From assembly GCF_030272615.1 (NCBI RefSeq), contig NC_081408.1, forward strand, positions 199,683,341 to 199,747,340: a stretch of DNA of 64,000 nt, read 5' to 3'. Source of the DNA: Cryptomeria japonica (lineage: Eukaryota; Streptophyta; Pinopsida; Cupressales; Cupressaceae). Below the pieces are notes generated by a model. It saw only the letters and a program-made list of their open reading frames with translations, did no database searches and was not told the origin of the DNA. This document shows, piece after piece, positions 59,378 through 64,000 of the stretch. The position numbers and the translations under genes were made by a program. Position 1 is the first letter of the stretch. Every line of letters starts with the position of its first letter.

Positions 59378-60068
59378 TGAACATAACAAAATACTGGGAG
59401 GGGGGTGAATCAATATTCTCCAATAACAAAAATAGACTGCTTTGATAATCTAAAACTTATCTTAATCTTATATGTCCTTAACATGAATTGAAATATGCAA
59501 TAGAAAAAAAAACCACAACATACACAACCATAAGAGAGACACTAGATTTTTATAAATGGAAAACCCAAATAGGAAAAACCACGAAGAGGGTTAACTCTCA
59601 AGATAATATAATTAGTTATATTGGGTTACAAAATAGGCTCACCACCGGAGGGCTCACTGTCTAGAGCTCATTGCACAAATTATAATGGATCACTACTAGA
59701 AGGGCTCACTACTAGAAAAAAAAAGAAATGAATTGAGAAACTTGCATCTACATATGCATGAGATCAGTTCCAATTAAGCTCATACAACACACTAATTATT
59801 TGTTGTGGATTCGGTTAAGAAAACTCTTCAAAACAATCTATTATCTACCTGCTCCAAAGCACTATCACACTAGATCTATCCTTTACTTTTACTCCGTCAA
59901 TATTAACTTCTTTTCTATGTCGCTTACCACATTTCTCTTCACTTCATCATAATTCATCTCACATTATTTCATAAATCTCCCTTTCCATGCCATACCTCAA
60001 TCATAATGTGATCATACATATATATGGGTGTAGAAATAAAAATATTTATCAATTTGGCCTCAACAACA
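59378..60068 (-). repeat. Copia-type LTR remnant
   Basis: It has the same layout as the B, C and F LTRs in plus view: tactgggaggggggtgaatcaa near the left end and a block aaaacccaaataggaaaaaccacg near 59560. The right end gcctcaacaaca fits an LTR start in minus sense. No interior, polypurine tract or duplication was found. It is a solo LTR or a truncated copy. Confidence 0.6.
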
Positions 60069-60096
60069 TTTTGTTAGGCCCAATATGGAAAGCTAA

Positions 60097-61228
60097 TGTA
60101 CTGAGAGGGGAGGGGTGAATCAATACTCCAAAACTTTTCTTGAATGATAACCTGACTGTTATGCATAAATAGAATAGTGCAGTAACATAAAATAAAGTTA
60201 AAACAAATAGATAACAATCATACATGATTTACTCCATAACACATATATTTTGGTTACGCAGAAACTCTTGGTTAGAGAGAAAAACTGTGGTGGGGATGAC
60301 ACCCACAACTTCACTACTACAATAATAAAGAATTCTTGGTTAGAGCTACATTTAGCTATTTATGATAGCTTACTCTGTTAGGAGTAACAAGATCTATTAG
60401 ATCTACCTTGCTAAAGGATTTTACAACATTTATTCTAAATGTTGCACTTTGTTAGAGGCTTTACAATTTATAGACTTGATTAGAGTCTTTTACCCTGTTA
60501 AAGATTTCTCTTTCAATCTTCACAATATTACAATTATTACAAATATCTGCAACTTTACATTTGAAATGTTATAGCAGATTCTATGTGCTCAAAATAAGAT
60601 TACCTTGCTTATAGCATACCTCGGTAACCCATATAGTAACTCGGTAAACCCTTCTATTTACTCTATTCTTCGACTGTTGTCTGAAAACCTTCTCGGTGAC
60701 CTTTGTGTCTCTGTAACAGTCTTCTTTCATTCATACATGCACATACCTTGCTCTTAACTCATGCTGTATAAATAGATCTCTTAAAATGGTGATCCAATTC
60801 ATTGCTTCGATCTTACAAACAAGATTCCTCGAATGAATAACTAAACAAAATATTTCATTGGTTAGTTTTTCCTTGTAATCATACACAATCTTCTAGTGCA
60901 ATTTCCAATGTAATAATGGTTAGATGTGCCTTGATCTTGTAACATGTTTTCATATGCATGTCCAAGTTCAATGTATCTGGTAACACATTTCACTCAATGT
61001 ATGTCAACTCGGTGTGTCATCTTTACTGCTTGGAAGTCTCAAAAAGATACTCAGTAGACAGCTCGGTGTATACTGCGTTCTGTAATTACTTTCTTTTGTA
61101 ACCGACTAGACTGTGCATACCAACTTCTCTGTGTGTATACCAACTGCATGATTCGGTAGTGCTAACCGACTAGAATGTATAGTATGACTTTGAATATAAA
61201 ACTAATGGCAACTTGATAAGTAGTAACA
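60097..61228 (-). repeat. F 3' LTR (about 1132 bp)
   Basis: In plus view starts tgtactgagaggggaggggtg and ends aagtagtaaca, before atctcccctttt. The internal block gaaactcttggttagag with aaaaactgtggtgggg lies near 60261-60295. The exact left end is inferred from the TG. Confidence 0.8.
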
Positions 61229-61241
61229 ATCTCCCCTTTTG
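61229..61241 (-). promoter_or_regulatory. F polypurine tract
   Basis: atctccccttttg is the complement of CAAAAGGGGAGAT, close to the tract of B, C and E. Confidence 0.8.
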
Positions 61242-61561
61242 ACATTAGTTGAGATGTTTGACAAAAACTACTCTCAAAGTCATAACTCAAAAATCTATAT
61301 ACTTGCAAAATGACTATACTTGACAGTAAATACAATACTCAATGAGATAGTATATTCAGATATACTCCCCTTATCATTATTCTAAACATAACTCTGATTT
61401 TGCATGCTTGGTCCTATGCTTGTGTCTCTTCTTGCTCTGCATACTCTATATACTCTGCTCGGTATACTCCCCTATATACAATACTCAAAACTGTATTATC
61501 AAAATTGTATCACTCCCTAAATATAGTATATTACTCCCCTTTTTTGACAAACATCAAAAAC

Positions 61562-64000
61562 TTAATTTCCATCCAGGGACAGTAACTGATCAAAAATAGA
61601 TTTATACTTCTTTCAAGTGTCAGTGAGTGCGACTGAGAGTGCATCCTTTACACTTTCCATTAAAGAATTTTGTGCTTGAATATCAACCAAGAGTGATATT
61701 AAGCCATCAAGAGTGCTTCCCTCTTATGTAGTAGATAGGCATGTAGCTTGGTTAATCTGTTCCTGAACCGATGAAAGATGAGGAAGGAATAATGTCTGGA
61801 GGTTCATTATATCCATCTTGATCTTATGTTCTTCATTTTTGAGTTCTAACTGTTGAGCCATGAGCTGTTGAAGCTTGGTGTAAAAATTTTGAACTGAATT
61901 TGGCTCTATGGTCAACTTAGTGGAGAGATCGGTGATCTCTTTCTCAATTGCATCAGTTTTAATCTTGATATCCTTAATGAATAAGGAAAATGTACAAAGT
62001 TTCTGAAATAAACAAAGAATATTCTTGAGTTGAGGGGACAACTCAGTAATGAATTTGACAAGCTTGACTTTTCCAATAGCTAGAGCTTTTTGTACCTCTT
62101 CAATCATTTTTGCAGTAATCTCTTTGTCTTTTGGCTTGCTCAAGTACTCAAATGCATCAACTCCAGATGTTTCTATTTGAATAAGGAGTTCATCCAGTTG
62201 AATGTGGATGGCTACATCAGTTGACACTGTTGTTGATGGTAGCATTTTTGTTAGCAGTGTCTTCACCTTCTGTAGTACTTTATTCTTTTTTTGAATGGCC
62301 ATCTGTTTTTCCTATTCAGCCTTTGCTTTGCATAGTTCACCGAAATCAATAAGTGCTTGCCCCTTTAATTTTGAGATATCCACATTGGGAAACACTATCG
62401 GTTTAGTCAAATCAACTTTAAAACTATGCTTTTTCACTTTCTTCTCTTTACCTTTGGTCGGTTGTACCAAGACAATTGCTTGTGAGGCTTGTTGACCCTC
62501 GGTAGGTTGCTCGGTAGATGCAACACTTTGGTCTATTCCTATAGCTGTTGTGGTGTCCTTGGGTGTCTTGGTACTGGGGGTCTCAGCTGCTACATTCTTA
62601 GTGCTTGATGGTGCTTGAGAGGTCGTTTCTTGAGTTGTACCTTTTGTTGCTTCAAACTGGTGACCTTTGGTGCCTTGTGTTGTATCTTTAGGTGCTTCGA
62701 TAGAGATAGGTAGCTTGACCGGTGGATAAGGCTGAACTTGTTCTAAAATAGACTCACTAGATAAAAGTTTTGCATAGGTAATGCCTTCTACCATTTCCTG
62801 CTCTGGTGCTTCTGCATCCATGACATCTTCATCAATTTGAATAGTGTCAGCTGGGTCTTGCTCGGTAGCATTAGGACCTTGCTCGGTGACATCAGGATCT
62901 TGCTCAGTGACATCAACAATTTCAACATGAGATTGTTCATCGACATCCTTTAGTTTGAAGATTTCTTGCCACTTTACTTTGGTCTCATTTTCTACATCAA
63001 TGTATAGCCCATTCATCAATTTTAAGGCTCTTTGTTTGACAAGAAATTTAGAATTGTAGGTTGTCAAATGCTCCTTTATTTCTGCTACAGACATATCAGG
63101 AAATAGATGGACTAAACTTCTTTCTCTAGTTTGTTTCTCTGAGTCCATTGCATATTTCCACCTATTATCAATATGTAAGTACAATTCACTTGGAAGTGAC
63201 TCTACTAGTTCTAATGGAGCTAGCCAAAACTTTAGAAGTGTACAAATGACAGCTTCTTCAATTTATCGCTTCTCATCATTATTCCTAGTCTCATACTTGA
63301 CATATCCAAATCCTACAAATCCACCATATTCTTTGAGATTGGCACAAAAGTTTTCAACACTATGAATATTTACCTTTTTGCTTTTTACAATCTAGAATTT
63401 GTTTGCATCATTAGATTCTGTATCACTAGACTCTTTTGCCAAAATGAGTCTCCAAGTAGATTTCTTGTAGGTATTGGTTACCTTGGGAATAGTAACACTC
63501 TTTTGTTTCTTACTCGGTGATGCGGCTGATGCTCTAGTGTTAGGTCTCTTTGTTGGTGGAGTCGGTAGGGCCTTTCTAGTGTCCAGTTTCTTTCTTTTCA
63601 AAACTTTACCCTTAGGCAACTCTGTACTCAATGTTATTGTTGCCTCTTGAGCTTCAGATTCCTCTTCGGTAATGGCAAGAGTGCCTTTGATAGGTGTAGA
63701 GGAGGATTCTTCTCTAAATTTCTAAGATAAAACCTTTATCATCTTTGTAGCCTTTCTTGTAGCTTTAGGTACTACAATGCTCATTTTCACCTTTTCCTTA
63801 ACTTCTTCATAAGTTCCATATCTCAATTCAGTAGCATGCCTTGGCAGTGTGAGATATGCATCAATTTGCTATTGTGTGATATCATAGTCAATCTCGTAAC
63901 CCATTGGTGGCAAAGATTGAGTCCTTGGTTCTACAGCATTTACATAGCAGTAATCAGTGTCTACCTCAAAACATATATCATCCTTATATTTCTCTACCAG
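61562..64000 (-). pseudogene. F ORF2 (partial): unknown protein homologous to B ORF2
   Basis: A single minus-strand frame enters from the right edge and ends at TAA 61562-61564, with stops mainly TAG but also TAA and TGA, and no frameshift noticed. Near the edge 'EKYKDDICF' and 'PMGYE' (about 63900-64000) match the B protein in order and spacing. A basic region ('KRKKLDTRKALPTPPTKRP') follows, as in B. A Thr/Gln/Pro-rich part has a TEQDP-type repeat near 62850-62920 in place of the Lys/Glu repeats of B. The helical C-terminus ends 'KSIFDQLLSLDGN', like B. Function unknown; it may be structural or act in packaging (inference). Confidence 0.75.

Larger units (their letters stand above)
60097..64000 (-). 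mobile_element. Element 'F': second non-autonomous copia-type element, right end outside the window
   Basis: LTR at 60097-61228, then a polypurine complement and an interior with one long minus-strand ORF homologous to ORF2 of B. The 5' LTR, primer site and any ORF1 lie beyond 64000. No pol motif is seen in the 2.8 kb available. Confidence 0.78.

Overview
The window looks like intergenic DNA from a plant nuclear genome with a large, retrotransposon-rich complement. I find no host gene, rRNA, CRISPR array or prokaryotic operon. Nearly everything can be assigned to LTR retrotransposons: Ty1/copia and Ty3/gypsy type, with plant-style initiator-Met tRNA primer sites, G-rich polypurine tracts and 5-bp target duplications. 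A conifer or another large-genome seed plant is plausible from the density, nesting and decay, but the sequence alone cannot prove it.

Layout. (1) An outer plus-strand Ty3/gypsy element ('gypsy-0') begins left of base 1 and ends in a 3' LTR at about 56037-57150. Its parts lie at 1-703 (gag), 16371-19546 (gag, protease, RNase H; no reverse transcriptase seen) and 52998-56036 (integrase and 3' untranslated region). (2) A plus-strand copia element ('copia-1', 704-16370, target duplication ctaca) sits in the gypsy-0 gag. It is itself split by element 'X' (3491-10337, duplication agagg), which carries a long unknown reading frame and a degenerate tandem array but no recognisable LTR pair or pol. 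(3) A minus-strand chromodomain-type gypsy element ('gypsy-A', 19547-52997, duplication tgatt) sits between the gypsy-0 RNase H and integrase. Inside gypsy-A are two minus-strand copia-type elements: 'B' (22917-30765, duplication ggaag) in its integrase and 'C' (31671-45889, duplication attgc/actgc) in its RNase H. A plus-strand copia element 'E' (37984-44911, duplication attag) sits in the 5' LTR of C. A tRNA-derived SINE (42374-42607, 13-bp duplication) sits in the RT of E. The order of insertion is therefore gypsy-0, gypsy-A, C, E, SINE: five levels. (4) To the right are an LTR-like piece with a perfect hairpin (57730 to about 58450), another copia-type LTR remnant (59378-60068) and the 3' part of a further minus-strand element 'F' (60097 to beyond 64000).

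How the parts work together. Copia-1, C, E and gypsy-A once encoded the usual gag, protease, integrase, RT and RNase H, and all are now broken by stops and frameshifts. B, F and X carry no recognisable pol. B has a gag-like ORF1 with several CCHC knuckles plus a long ORF2. F shows a homologous ORF2. Both ORF2s and the X frame stay in one frame from end to end, interrupted only by stop codons that are mostly TAG. The most interesting content is this apparent family of non-autonomous elements with large unknown ORFs, presumably mobilised by pol proteins of relatives such as copia-1, C or E (inference).
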